Source of the DNA: Cyanobium sp. NIES-981
GTDB lineage: Bacteria > Cyanobacteriota > Cyanobacteriia > PCC-6307 > Cyanobiaceae
Assembly (NCBI GenBank): GCA_945877595.1
Contig: CAMDVN010000015.1
Location: forward strand, 1 to 43,642
Reading direction: 5' to 3'
DNA: 43,642 nt
Part shown: positions 1 through 8,815 of the stretch, in pieces
Position numbering within the stretch: the stretch's first letter is position 1
Layout: each line of letters starts with the position of its first letter
Translations under genes and position numbers: made by a program
Notes under the pieces: model-generated
What the model was told of the DNA's origin: nothing
Database searches by the model: none
What the model saw: the letters and a program-made list of their open reading frames with translations, nothing else

Positions 1-150
1 TACCTGAGCTGTGATCCAGCCACCTTGGCCCGTGACCTGGGTCGACTGGTTGGCGCGGGCGGCTACGCCCTCGAATCGTTGCAGCCGCTCGATTTCTTTG
101 CCAACACCAGCCATGTGGAAACGTTGGCGGTGCTCAGGCAGAGCCCCTGA
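1..150 (+). CDS. 23S rRNA (uracil-5-)-methyltransferase RumA/RlmD family, C-terminal end (partial)
   Basis: The first 49 codons visible are the tail of a SAM-dependent RNA uracil-C5 methyltransferase of the TrmA/RumA family, which methylates uridine in 23S rRNA (or tRNA in the TrmA branch). The frame opens with [13 protein letters not shown]. In this family the catalytic cysteine lies just before this region and the (I/V)SC(D/N)P motif is part of the methyltransferase fold. It closes with [15 protein letters not shown], the standard family C-terminus. The stop is at 148-150. The 5' part lies outside the window. The gene is convergent with pheT, whose stop is about 12 bases away. Which uridine is modified cannot be told from the tail. 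Confidence 0.85.
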   Translation, partial: YLSCDPATLARDLGRLVGAGGYALESLQPLDFFANTSHVETLAVLRQSP

Positions 151-161
151 TCAGCTCAGGC

Positions 162-2633
162 TCAACTCCTGAGCTGAAGTTGGGGGTGCTTCTCGAGGGC
201 GGCACGCACCTTGCCATGGGCCTGGTCGACCTCGGCATCGGTCAAGGTGCGTTTGGGATCGCGATAGCGAAGCCGATAGGTCTGGCTACTGAAGCCGCTC
301 TCAAGCTGGTTGCCGCTGTAGCGGTCAATGAGCTCAACCTGCTCGAGCAACGGCCGGCCGGCCTTGCGCATCAACCCGAGCAGCTCGGCTGAGGGGGTGA
401 GCTCTGGCACCACCACGGCCACATCCCGCATGGAGGCAGGCACGGTGGCATAGGGCTTCAAGGCGGGCTGCCAGCGATTGCTGCGGGTGGCCGCAGCTTC
501 GATTGCGGCCATCTCGAGGGTGAAGAGGTAAGTGGCCTCAGGCAAATCCTGGGCTGCCGCCTGGCTGGGATGCAGCTGACCAAACCAGCCGGCGCTGCGC
601 CCCTCGATCACCAGCTGGGCCCCCCGGCCTGGATGAAGCAAGGGGTGATCAACGAGGCGGCGATCCTCCACCGGCAGCCCCAGGGCACGGAGGGCCTGTT
701 GCAAATGGCCGCGTGCCTGGTGGTAATCAGGAGGAGTTGGCTTGCCGGAACTACTCCACAGTTCGGCACGGCGATCACCACTGATGACCCCTGTGATTTG
801 AATGGGGCTGGCATTGGGGTCGTTCTGGCTGAACACGGCTCCGATCTCAAAGCCCCAGAAACCGGTCTGACCGCTTTGCAGATTGCGGCGAGCGGCGGCA
901 AGCAGCTCGCCGTGGAGGGCATCGCGAAGGTGGCCGTAATCGGCCAGTAGGGGGTTGGCCAGGGGACGTCGGCCCTGGCCCGCCGCCACCAGCGAGAAAC
1001 TGCAGACCTCTTGAAGACCAGCCGCGCAGAGCGCCCGGCGCAGCCGCCGCTCCACTTGCTGGGCTGGGCTGAGCCCTCCGGGCTCGAGGGGGTCGGGGAG
1101 GTGGGCAGCAAACTGGTCGTAGCCCACCAGGCGTGCCACCTCCTCGATCAAGTCCACTTCACGGTGCAAATCCATGGCCCTGGCAGGGGGCACCTGAACC
1201 AGCCAGCCCTCGTCGGTGGGCTGCAGGGTGCAGCCGATCGCGCCGAGGGTCTGGGCAATGCGTTCATCGTCGAGGTCGGCAAAGGGCTCGCTTGGATCGG
1301 CGGGCTGCACAGGTCCCAGCAGGTTGTGGAGGGCATCGCGGCGCAGCGGCAGCGGGGGCTGGGGTTCGAGTGGCCGTTGGTGCAGCCAGCGGCCACTCAC
1401 CTGCACGCCGCTGCCACCGAGCTCTTGGAGCAGGGCCACGGCCCGGTCGGCGGCGGCAAGGGTCACCTCCCGGGGCAACCCTTTTTCAAAGCGACTGCTG
1501 GCCTCGCTGCGCAGCCCCACGCTGCGGGCCGACTGCCGCACCGCCTGGGGTGCAAACACCGCGGCTTCCAACCAGATGGCTGTGGTGCCGTGGTGCACCG
1601 CCGTCTCCAAGCCACCGATCACCCCAGCCAGGGCAATCGGGCGGTCTGCGTAGGTGACCAGCAACGACTCGCTGCCCAGCTGGTGGCTCTCGCCATCCAA
1701 GCCTGTGAAGGTCTCGTTGGGGAGGCCTTGGCGCAAACCGATCGACCTGAGCTCGGTCTGGCCGCCGCTGATCGCCGCCAGCCTGTCGCGGTCATAGGCA
1801 TGGAGGGGCTGGCCCAGCTCAAGCATCACCAGGTTGGTGATGTCCACCACATTGTTGATGGACCGCACGCCAGCCTTCTCCAATCTTCGGCGCAACCAGA
1901 GGGGGGAAGGGGCCACTTCGATCCCCTCCACGGCGGTGAGGCTGAACAGCCCACCCTGCTCAACGGCCGCCTGCACCTCGATGGGCAGGGGCAGGGAGCC
2001 TGCCTCAATTGGCGACGCCTCGGGGGCATGGGCTCGTCCTCCCACCAATGCCGCCACTTCCCTGGCAATGCCGAGCATCGAGAGCCCATCGGGGCGGTTG
2101 GCGGTGATCGCCAGCTCGAGCACGCAGTCATCGAGGCCAAAACTGGCCGCAACCGGGCTGCCCACTGGCGGAACCAGCTCGAGCAGGTCGTCCAAAATGG
2201 CGATGCCATCGGCTCGTTCGGAGTCGTCGCTGTGCTCGCCAAGCCCGAGCTCGCTGAGCGAGCAGATCATCCCGCTGCTGGCGATGCCACGCAGCTCGGC
2301 TGGCTTGATCGTGAGATTGACCGCTGGCAGCGTGGCGCCCACCAGCGCGACGGGAACGTGGATGCCGGCGCGTACGTTGGCGGCACCGCACACAATCTGA
2401 AGGGGTGATGCAGCACCCACGTCCACCTGGCAAACGCTGAGCTTGGTGGCGTCGGGATGGGGCTGGCGGTCTGTGACGAAGCCCACAACCACTCCGGCCA
2501 CCTGGCTGGCCAGGTCGTCGATCTGTTCCACCTCAAACCCAGCCACCGAGAGGCGTTCCGCCAGGCTGGTTGGATCGAGCGCCTCCTGCGGTGCGATCAC
2601 CAGCTCCTTTAGCCACTGGAGCGAGACGCGCAT
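162..2633 (-). CDS. pheT: Phenylalanine--tRNA ligase beta subunit
   Basis: This is the beta subunit of the heterotetrameric phenylalanyl-tRNA synthetase, which works with PheS (not in this window) to charge tRNA-Phe in the cytoplasm. At 823 residues it is the full bacterial length. The N-terminus has the EMAP/tRNA-binding OB-fold (about residues 40-155, with QPHPDATKLSVCQVDVG). It is followed by the B3/B4 editing domain (NNVVDITNLVMLELGQPLHAY near 260-280), the B5 domain, the catalytic-like core (HREVDLIEEVARLVGYD) and the C-terminal anticodon-binding FDX-ACB domain (VPASMRDVAVVVPE to the end). The ATG at 2633 gives the usual MRVSLQWLKEL start. The gene stands alone on the minus strand. A long antisense open frame lies inside it and is not a gene. 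Confidence 0.97.
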   Translation of the reverse strand: MRVSLQWLKELVIAPQEALDPTSLAERLSVAGFEVEQIDDLASQVAGVVVGFVTDRQPHPDATKLSVCQVDVGAASPLQIVCGAANVRAGIHVPVALVGATLPAVNLTIKPAELRGIASSGMICSLSELGLGEHSDDSERADGIAILDDLLELVPPVGSPVAASFGLDDCVLELAITANRPDGLSMLGIAREVAALVGGRAHAPEASPIEAGSLPLPIEVQAAVEQGGLFSLTAVEGIEVAPSPLWLRRRLEKAGVRSINNVVDITNLVMLELGQPLHAYDRDRLAAISGGQTELRSIGLRQGLPNETFTGLDGESHQLGSESLLVTYADRPIALAGVIGGLETAVHHGTTAIWLEAAVFAPQAVRQSARSVGLRSEASSRFEKGLPREVTLAAADRAVALLQELGGSGVQVSGRWLHQRPLEPQPPLPLRRDALHNLLGPVQPADPSEPFADLDDERIAQTLGAIGCTLQPTDEGWLVQVPPARAMDLHREVDLIEEVARLVGYDQFAAHLPDPLEPGGLSPAQQVERRLRRALCAAGLQEVCSFSLVAAGQGRRPLANPLLADYGHLRDALHGELLAAARRNLQSGQTGFWGFEIGAVFSQNDPNASPIQITGVISGDRRAELWSSSGKPTPPDYHQARGHLQQALRALGLPVEDRRLVDHPLLHPGRGAQLVIEGRSAGWFGQLHPSQAAAQDLPEATYLFTLEMAAIEAAATRSNRWQPALKPYATVPASMRDVAVVVPELTPSAELLGLMRKAGRPLLEQVELIDRYSGNQLESGFSSQTYRLRYRDPKRTLTDAEVDQAHGKVRAALEKHPQLQLRS

Positions 2634-2745
2634 CGAAGCTGCACAACACAGCCTCGAATCTTAGGGAGTGATCCATGGCGGTCTCACCAACAGGTAGGGT
2701 TGACCGTTGTTATCTCGCTTCGCATCAGCGGCGCAACGTCCTTCC

Positions 2746-2940
2746 ATGGCTAAGAACAAGGGCGTCCGGATCGTGATCACTCTTGAGTGCACCGAATGCC
2801 GGTCCAATCCCGCCAAGCGGTCCCCCGGTGTGTCCCGTTACACCACCGAGAAGAACCGCCGCAACACAACCGAACGGCTTGAACTGAAAAAGTTCTGTCG
2901 CCACTGCAACTCCGCGACGGTCCACAAGGAGATCAAGTGA
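2746..2940 (+). CDS. rpmG: 50S ribosomal protein L33
   Basis: A 64-residue large-subunit ribosomal protein. The ATG at 2746 gives [18 protein letters not shown], the standard cyanobacterial and chloroplast L33 N-terminus; the frame stays open upstream but that extension does not look like L33. Two CxxC-type pairs (ECTEC near residue 15 and KKFCRHC near residue 50) suggest the zinc-binding form. It is followed after 86 bases by rpsR and then by an RNase II-type gene, an order I recall from related cyanobacteria and plastids. No strong Shine-Dalgarno is visible before the ATG. Confidence 0.96.
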   Translation: MAKNKGVRIVITLECTECRSNPAKRSPGVSRYTTEKNRRNTTERLELKKFCRHCNSATVHKEIK

Positions 2941-3026
2941 CCTTGAGCTCAGGTCTGGTCTTCCGCTAGAGCTGAGCTGTCGCCGAATCTGCACCGACAT
3001 CCCTTTTCTGATTCTTCTGCCGTTCT

Positions 3027-3248
3027 ATGTCCAGCTCATTTTTTAAAAAGCGCCTCTCCCCGATCAAGCCGGGTGATCCGATCGACTACAAAGATGTCGA
3101 TCTGCTCAAGAAGTTCATTACAGAGCGTGGCAAGATCCTGCCCCGCCGTCTCACTGGGCTCACGGCCAAGCAGCAGCGCGATCTCACCAACGCTGTGAAG
3201 CGTGCCCGGATCGTGGCGATGTTGCCCTTTGTGAACCCCGAAGGCTGA
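3027..3248 (+). CDS. rpsR: 30S ribosomal protein S18
   Basis: A 73-residue small-subunit ribosomal protein that binds next to S6 on the platform. It has the S18 signature: [35 protein letters not shown], read here in two halves at about residues 19-38 and 39-53, followed by the basic [12 protein letters not shown] end. The ATG at 3027 gives [17 protein letters not shown]. It lies 86 bases after rpmG and only 35 bases before the exonuclease frame, so all three are probably co-transcribed. Confidence 0.97.
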   Translation: MSSSFFKKRLSPIKPGDPIDYKDVDLLKKFITERGKILPRRLTGLTAKQQRDLTNAVKRARIVAMLPFVNPEG

Positions 3249-3283
3249 GTCAGACCCTGGCAGTCGATTTCCACGCCGGCGAT

Positions 3284-5287
3284 TTGGTGGGTCACAGCGA
3301 TGGGACCGAGCATTGGCTCGGCGTCGTTGTGGCCCAGGATCCCAAGCGGGTCACGGTGAGCCTGGGGTTCCAAGATCGACTTCGCAAGCTGCCGTCTCGG
3401 CAACTCAGCCTGATCAGGCGGGGTGATCAGTTTGGTCCAGTGGCTGATCGCCTCCAATCCCCCCCTTGGACCCTCAACCCCGATGGGCTGAGGGCAGACC
3501 AGCCCCGGGCCCGCGATGTGGGAGCTGCCTGGCTTTTGCTGCAGAGTTCCGGAGAGAGTCTTTCGCTTCGGGATTGGTTCGAACTCATTTATGGCAGTCC
3601 CAGCGCCAGTGAAGCGGCCGCAGGTTGGCTCTGGTTGCACAGTGATCAGTTGTGGTTTTCGGGGGCCGATCTGGCAATCCGGGCCAGGCCCCTCCAGGAT
3701 TTGGTACGACTGCGTCGCTTGCGTCACCGCGCCGAACGCAGTCGGCAAGCCCAAGAGCACTGGCATGGCCTGCTACGCCGGCGGGAGCCACTTCGCGCCG
3801 CCGAGCTGGATCCTGAGCAGGCCCACCAACTGGCCCAGCTGATCAGCTGGGCCAGCGGCAACCAGGCTGAGCCCCTGGCCCCAGCGCTGCTTCAGGCCTT
3901 GCGTCAGGCCCAATGCAGCCCCGAACCTGGGGCGATTCGCCATCTGCTCGTGGATCTGGGGCAATGGGACCCCCACGTCCTGCCCTCGCTGCAGACCAGC
4001 GTCTGGGCCCACGGATTTAGTGCTGAGCTCGAGGACGAGGCCCAACGGCTGATATCCACCGCTGATCAGGCCAGGCCTGGGGACAGCACACGGGTCGATC
4101 GTTGCGGGTTGCATTGCGTCACCATCGACGATGACGACACCCAGGACCTGGATGACGCCATAGGTCTGGAGCATCGCAGCGATGGATCCCCCCGGATCTG
4201 GATTCATGTGGCTGATCCGGGACGCCTGATCGCGGCTGGTGATCCCTTGGATCTGGAGGCCCAGCGTCGCGGCAGCAGCCTCTACTTGGCGCGCGGCATT
4301 TTGCCGATGTTTCCTTTGGCGCTCTCCTGTGGCCCCCTCAGTCTGCGGGCCGGGCAGCGCTGCGCGGCCTGGAGCCTCTGGGTGGAGCTCGAGGCCGATG
4401 GCGGGATTGCGGCCTATGGACTCGAGCGCACCTGGATCAAGCCCACCTATCGGCTGAGCTATGCCGATGCCGATGATCTGATTGATTTGGCCCCACCCCA
4501 GGAGGCCGATCTGGCTGCGCTGCACAAGCTGCTCCTGCGCCGTCGTGAGTGGCGCGAGCGGCATGGCGCCTTGAACCTCGATCAGCCTGAGGGGCGGGTG
4601 CGCAGTGACGGGCAGAGCAGCTGGCTCGAGGTCACCGAGCCCGGTCCGGCCCGGCAAATGGTTGCGGAGGCGATGATCCTGGCTGGGGCTGTGGTGGGCT
4701 ACCACGGGCAGAACCTGGGTCTTGCCCTGCCCTACCGCAGCCAGCTGCCAGGCAACCTTCCCGCCGCCGCAGAGCTCCAGGCGCTACCGGCCGGGCCGGT
4801 GCGCCATGCCGCCTTCAAGCAGGGCCTGAGCCGTGGCATCACCTCGGCGAGCCCGGCTGTTCACTTCAGCCTGGGGCTGCCGGCCTACGTGCAAGCCACC
4901 AGTCCAATCCGTCGCTACAGCGATCTGATTGTGCAGCGGCAGCTGGAAGCGCTCAACCAAGGCCGCGACCCCTTAGCGGCCGAAGCCATCCAAGCCTTGA
5001 TCAGCGCGATCGATGGACCCGTGCGCCAGGGTATCCAGATCAGCCGGGACGACCAACGCCACTGGCGCCAGGTCTGGTTTGCATCCCACCACGACGGCCA
5101 GTGGCCGGCCCAGTTTTTGCGTTGGCTGCGGGCCAGTGACCAGCTCGGCCTGGTCTGGGTGGAATCCCTAGCCATGGAGTTGGCGGCGCACTGCCCCGCC
5201 AGCTGTGGCCCCGGCGATGCGCTGCTGCTCAAGGTGCAGCAGGTCGACCCCCTGCGCGACAGCCTGCAGTTGCGGGCCCACCGCTAG
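3284..5287 (+). CDS. Ribonuclease II/R family 3'-5' exoribonuclease
   Basis: A processive 3'-5' RNA exonuclease of the RNB superfamily. The RNB catalytic domain runs from about residue 275 to 580. It carries the metal-binding aspartate cluster (VTIDDDDTQDLDDAIGL, near 283-299), the typical WIHVADPGRLI, and the late motif YVQATSPIRRYSDLIVQRQL. The end (GDALLLKVQQVDPLRDSLQL) looks like a shortened S1-type beta strand set rather than a full S1 domain, as in plastid-type enzymes. The first codon is uncertain. TTG at 3284 is the first common bacterial start, but in-frame sequence runs back to the rpsR stop without an ATG, GTG or TTG, and the upstream residues (AVDFHAGDLVG) resemble the family N-terminus. 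Co-transcription with rpmG-rpsR is likely. Confidence 0.9.
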   Translation: MVGHSDGTEHWLGVVVAQDPKRVTVSLGFQDRLRKLPSRQLSLIRRGDQFGPVADRLQSPPWTLNPDGLRADQPRARDVGAAWLLLQSSGESLSLRDWFELIYGSPSASEAAAGWLWLHSDQLWFSGADLAIRARPLQDLVRLRRLRHRAERSRQAQEHWHGLLRRREPLRAAELDPEQAHQLAQLISWASGNQAEPLAPALLQALRQAQCSPEPGAIRHLLVDLGQWDPHVLPSLQTSVWAHGFSAELEDEAQRLISTADQARPGDSTRVDRCGLHCVTIDDDDTQDLDDAIGLEHRSDGSPRIWIHVADPGRLIAAGDPLDLEAQRRGSSLYLARGILPMFPLALSCGPLSLRAGQRCAAWSLWVELEADGGIAAYGLERTWIKPTYRLSYADADDLIDLAPPQEADLAALHKLLLRRREWRERHGALNLDQPEGRVRSDGQSSWLEVTEPGPARQMVAEAMILAGAVVGYHGQNLGLALPYRSQLPGNLPAAAELQALPAGPVRHAAFKQGLSRGITSASPAVHFSLGLPAYVQATSPIRRYSDLIVQRQLEALNQGRDPLAAEAIQALISAIDGPVRQGIQISRDDQRHWRQVWFASHHDGQWPAQFLRWLRASDQLGLVWVESLAMELAAHCPASCGPGDALLLKVQQVDPLRDSLQLRAHR

Positions 5288-5292
5288 GCAGT

Positions 5293-7152
5293 TCAGGCCA
5301 GCCGGCTCACCCGCAACCAGGGCCCCCAGGGGTTGGCGCAGCCGATCAGCGCCACCTGGCCAGGCCGGCACTCGGCCAGATGCCGATGCAAGGCCGGCTC
5401 CAGGGTGATCAGCGGCCAGCAGGCTCCGGCTCCGGCCAGTTCATAGCCCCCCTGGCCATCGCGGCGCAGTAGCCCCTCAAACAGCTGCTCGTGGGGTTGG
5501 CCCGGGGCCTGGTGGGGATCGAGGCTGGCCGGCTGATCAGCCAGCGAGCCAGCTGGGTCGATGGACCCAGGTTCCTGAAGTGCCCTCAGCTGCCGCTGCT
5601 GCCATTGAGGGTGGTGCCAGGGCGTATCCCAGAGGGGGAACGGCCCGGCCGGTGCCGTTGGCTCCTGGATCAGGGCCCGCTGCAACGCCTCGACCGGGAG
5701 CTCGGCCGGCCGGCAGCCCCGTTGCAGGCAGAGGGCGGCAGCCAGACCGGCTGCCTGGCCGAGGTTGATCACCAGCGGTTGCAGTCGGGTGGCGCCATTG
5801 GCCATGTGGCTCACACTGATGCACTTGTCGGCGGCCAGCAGGTTCCCGGTGCTTTGACTCACCAGGGCGCCATAGGGAATGCAAAACGGGGTACCGCTCC
5901 AGCGTCCCCCCCAGCGACAGCTCTTGGGCGCCAGGGGCCAGTCGCCGCCTGGATAGTGATGGTCATTGGCATAGTTGCCCACGGCGATGGCCGTGCAACG
6001 GCCGTCCGGGGCCATGGGCAAAGGCGCCCTGGTGGCGCCACCGCTGCCACTGTCGCCACCGTTGCCACTGCCCTGGGGCAGCAGATCGGTCTCCACAACG
6101 GTGACGAGCCCCAGCAAGCGGCGACCTTCGCGCCAGTAGGGCATCAGGGCCAAGGGTGAAGCCCCCAGCAGAGCGTCCCCCTGCCCAGGTGTCGGAAACA
6201 CCTGGGCAGGGGTCAAGGCGCCCGCGCTCGCCTCCTCCAGAGCCCGGGCAAAGGCCAGGCTGTGCTCCTGCATCGACGCAGCCAGGATCTCCAGTTGGCT
6301 TGCCTGTTGCTGGGCAGAGCCAACCAACAGCGTGTCGAGGCCCTGGTGCCAGTCATTGCCATGCAATGGCCAATTGAGCATCACCAGATCCCCTGGCAAT
6401 CGCCCGTAGCTGAGGGTGCGCTCCAGGCCGAAACGATCCGTTGCACCGGTAAATGGGGCCGGCAGCGGACCTGTGGATCTGGTGAGGCCGGCCGGCCCAG
6501 GGGCCTTGAACCGTTCGGGTTGCAGTTGGGCCATGGCCACCCAGGTGGGTGACTGCACTGGCTGCCGTTGAAAAAAGGGGTCGCTTTGCAGTTGGGCGGC
6601 AGTGGGCGCGCTGGGCTCCTTCCACTGCTCCTGGCTCTCCCAGCCGAGCCGAAAATCCCCTCCCCCAAGCCCCAGCAGATCGCCAAGGTCACTGCCGTCA
6701 ATCACGAGATCGGGCAGCAGGCGCCAGCGCTGGTCGAGCGAGGTCTCCACGGTGACGGCGGTGATCAAAGCCCCATCCCGCTCCACCGCCAGCAGGCGAC
6801 AGTTGGGCAGCCAGCGAAGCCGTGGCTCGCCCTGCACCCACTGCCTCAGCACCGCCTCGGCGGTGGCTGGCCTGAATCCAAAGCAGCTCACCCAGTTGTG
6901 ATCGAGCCCGGTGGGCTCAGCCTTGGCCAAGGCGCGCAGCAGGGCTCCCCAGAGCCCCGTTTGCCATGGACTGAGTTCGTTGCCATCAGGAGCGCAGACC
7001 CCTGTGGCGCTCACCATTCCCCCCAGCCAGGGGCCTGGCGTGAGCAGCAGGGTCTCAACGCCGCTGCGGGCTGCTTGCAAGGCCGCAGCGGTGCCCCCGC
7101 TCCCCCCACCCCAGACCAGCAACGGCAGTTGCCCATGGTTGGGGGTTGCCAT
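5293..7152 (-). CDS. FAD-dependent oxidoreductase
   Basis: A large flavoprotein with an N-terminal Rossmann FAD-binding motif (LLVWGGGSGGTAAALQAA) and conserved flavin-family stretches further on (DLVIDGSDLGDLLGLGG; AADKCISVSHMANGATRLQP; LVINLGQAAGLAAAL). This matches the broad FAD_oxidored group whose members in cyanobacteria have no assigned substrate. The reaction is unknown. About residue 380-400 there is a Gly/Ser-rich insert (GSGNGGDSGSGGAT) that looks like a linker. I chose the ATG at 7152 (MATPNHGQLP). Longer starts at 7167, 7185 and 7275 are possible, but the longest would overlap the metG start and leave no room for divergent promoters. It ends 5 bases past the exonuclease stop, convergent with it. 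Confidence 0.82.
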   Translation of the reverse strand: MATPNHGQLPLLVWGGGSGGTAAALQAARSGVETLLLTPGPWLGGMVSATGVCAPDGNELSPWQTGLWGALLRALAKAEPTGLDHNWVSCFGFRPATAEAVLRQWVQGEPRLRWLPNCRLLAVERDGALITAVTVETSLDQRWRLLPDLVIDGSDLGDLLGLGGGDFRLGWESQEQWKEPSAPTAAQLQSDPFFQRQPVQSPTWVAMAQLQPERFKAPGPAGLTRSTGPLPAPFTGATDRFGLERTLSYGRLPGDLVMLNWPLHGNDWHQGLDTLLVGSAQQQASQLEILAASMQEHSLAFARALEEASAGALTPAQVFPTPGQGDALLGASPLALMPYWREGRRLLGLVTVVETDLLPQGSGNGGDSGSGGATRAPLPMAPDGRCTAIAVGNYANDHHYPGGDWPLAPKSCRWGGRWSGTPFCIPYGALVSQSTGNLLAADKCISVSHMANGATRLQPLVINLGQAAGLAAALCLQRGCRPAELPVEALQRALIQEPTAPAGPFPLWDTPWHHPQWQQRQLRALQEPGSIDPAGSLADQPASLDPHQAPGQPHEQLFEGLLRRDGQGGYELAGAGACWPLITLEPALHRHLAECRPGQVALIGCANPWGPWLRVSRLA

Positions 7153-7273
7153 GGCGCTGGTCTGCATTGAGGTGCTGCTATGCATGGCGGGAATGCCGAA
7201 GGCCGATCTGCAAACGACGGTCCTTGCTGAACCGTTGGAAACACCAGCAGGAGCCTGGGTAAGATCCCGCTGC

Positions 7274-8815
7274 ATGTCTTACACCCTCACCACCCCGCTC
7301 TATTACGTCAACGACCGGGCCCACCTCGGCAGTGCCTACACCACCCTGGCCTGCGATGCCGTGGCCCGCTATCGGCGGCTCATCGGTGAATCCGTGCGGT
7401 TCATCACCGGCTGTGATGAGCATGGCCAGAAGATTCAACGGACGGCAGAAGCGGCCGGGGTTACGCCCCAGGCCCATTGCGACGCCGTCAGTGAGGGCTA
7501 TCGACAGCTGTGGGCCCGCTGGCAGATCACCAACGACCGCTTCATCCGCACCACTGACCCTCGCCATCGCTCCATCGTTGAGCAATTTTTCGCCAGGGTG
7601 GAGGCCCAGGGCGATGTGGTCGAAGGCCGTCAGCAAGGCTGGTATTGCGTTGCCTGCGAGGAATTCAAAGACGATCCCGCCGATGCCGAAGCGCCCAGCT
7701 GCTCGGTGCACCAGAAGCCCTTGGAATGGCGGGATGAGTGCAATCTCTTTTTCCGCCTCTCCCGCTACCAGGGCGAGATTGAAGCCCTGATTCGTCGGCC
7801 GGGATTCATTACGCCCGCCAGTCGCCGCCGCGAAGTCGAGAATTTTGTCGCCCAAGGTCTGCGCGATTTCTCGATCTCCAGGGTGGAGCTTCCCTGGGGA
7901 ATCCCGGTGCCGGGCCACGACGGCCATACGTTCTATGTGTGGTTTGACGCCCTGCTGGGCTACCTCACCGCCCTGCTGGAGGCCGATGACCCTGCAGACC
8001 TCAACCTTGTGACCCAGCGGGGCTGGCCGGCCCAGTTGCATGTGATCGGCAAGGACATTCTTCGCTTTCATGCGGTCTACTGGCCGGCGATGTTGCTCTC
8101 GGCAGGTCTCCCCCTGCCAGACAAGGTGTTTGGTCATGGCTTCTTGACCCGGGAGGGCCAGAAGATGGGCAAATCCCTTGGCAACGTGCTTGATCCCGAG
8201 ATGTTGCTGGAGCGCTGTGGCAGCGATGCGGTGCGCTGGTACCTTTTGCGCGACATCCCCTTCGGCGACGACGGCGACTTTCAACAGCAGCGGTTCCTTG
8301 ATCTGGTCAACAACGATCTGGCCAACACGATCGGAAACCTGCTCAACCGCACCTCCTCCATGGCCCGTCGCTGGTTTGAAGGCGGCGTGCCACCTGCCGG
8401 AGGAGCCGTTGAGCCCACGCATCCGCTGGCCCTGATCGCCGCAGCGTGCCGAGACCGCTACCGCCCAGCCATGGAGCAGCTCGATTTTCGGACTGCTGCT
8501 GAAGCCACCTTGGAGCTCGCCATCGCAGCCAACGGCTATCTCAATGAGCAGGCTCCCTGGAGTCGCATGAAGCAGGACGGCAACCGCGAACAGGTGGCTG
8601 CTGATCTCTATGCCGTGCTGGAGGCCACCCGCTGGGTGGCGCTGCTGTTGGCCCCAATCGTTCCTGATCTCAGTGGGCGCATGTTGGTGCAGCTGGCCCA
8701 GGACCCATCCTGGCCGTGGTGGGACGCACTGGTTTGGGGACGGCTTGAACCCGAATCACCGCTGCCTGAGCCGTCGCCTGTGATGGCCCGACTCGAGCTA
8801 GAGGAGCCCCTGTGA
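7274..8815 (+). CDS. metG: Methionine--tRNA ligase
   Basis: A class I synthetase that charges elongator and initiator tRNA-Met. The nucleotide-binding HIGH-type motif is HLGSAY at residues 17-22 and the KMSKS-type loop is KMGKS near 297-301. A connective-peptide knuckle with Cys residues (CVACEEF and SCSVHQ near 130-150) is present. At 513 residues it is the short form with no C-terminal dimerising tRNA-binding domain, as is common in cyanobacteria. The ATG at 7274 gives MSYTLTTPLYYVND; the frame continues upstream but that extension is antisense to the FAD gene. The stop overlaps the GTG start of lptC (GTGA), suggesting translational coupling. Confidence 0.96.
   Translation: MSYTLTTPLYYVNDRAHLGSAYTTLACDAVARYRRLIGESVRFITGCDEHGQKIQRTAEAAGVTPQAHCDAVSEGYRQLWARWQITNDRFIRTTDPRHRSIVEQFFARVEAQGDVVEGRQQGWYCVACEEFKDDPADAEAPSCSVHQKPLEWRDECNLFFRLSRYQGEIEALIRRPGFITPASRRREVENFVAQGLRDFSISRVELPWGIPVPGHDGHTFYVWFDALLGYLTALLEADDPADLNLVTQRGWPAQLHVIGKDILRFHAVYWPAMLLSAGLPLPDKVFGHGFLTREGQKMGKSLGNVLDPEMLLERCGSDAVRWYLLRDIPFGDDGDFQQQRFLDLVNNDLANTIGNLLNRTSSMARRWFEGGVPPAGGAVEPTHPLALIAAACRDRYRPAMEQLDFRTAAEATLELAIAANGYLNEQAPWSRMKQDGNREQVAADLYAVLEATRWVALLLAPIVPDLSGRMLVQLAQDPSWPWWDALVWGRLEPESPLPEPSPVMARLELEEPL

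Noticed and set aside
1011-2408. 465-codon open frame on the plus strand inside pheT
   Set aside because: It is antisense to a clear full-length pheT and has no recognisable domain; long antisense frames are expected in GC-rich DNA.
6911-7273. N-terminal extension of MetG
   Set aside because: The upstream frame is antisense to the FAD oxidoreductase; homologous MetG begins at the ATG at 7274.
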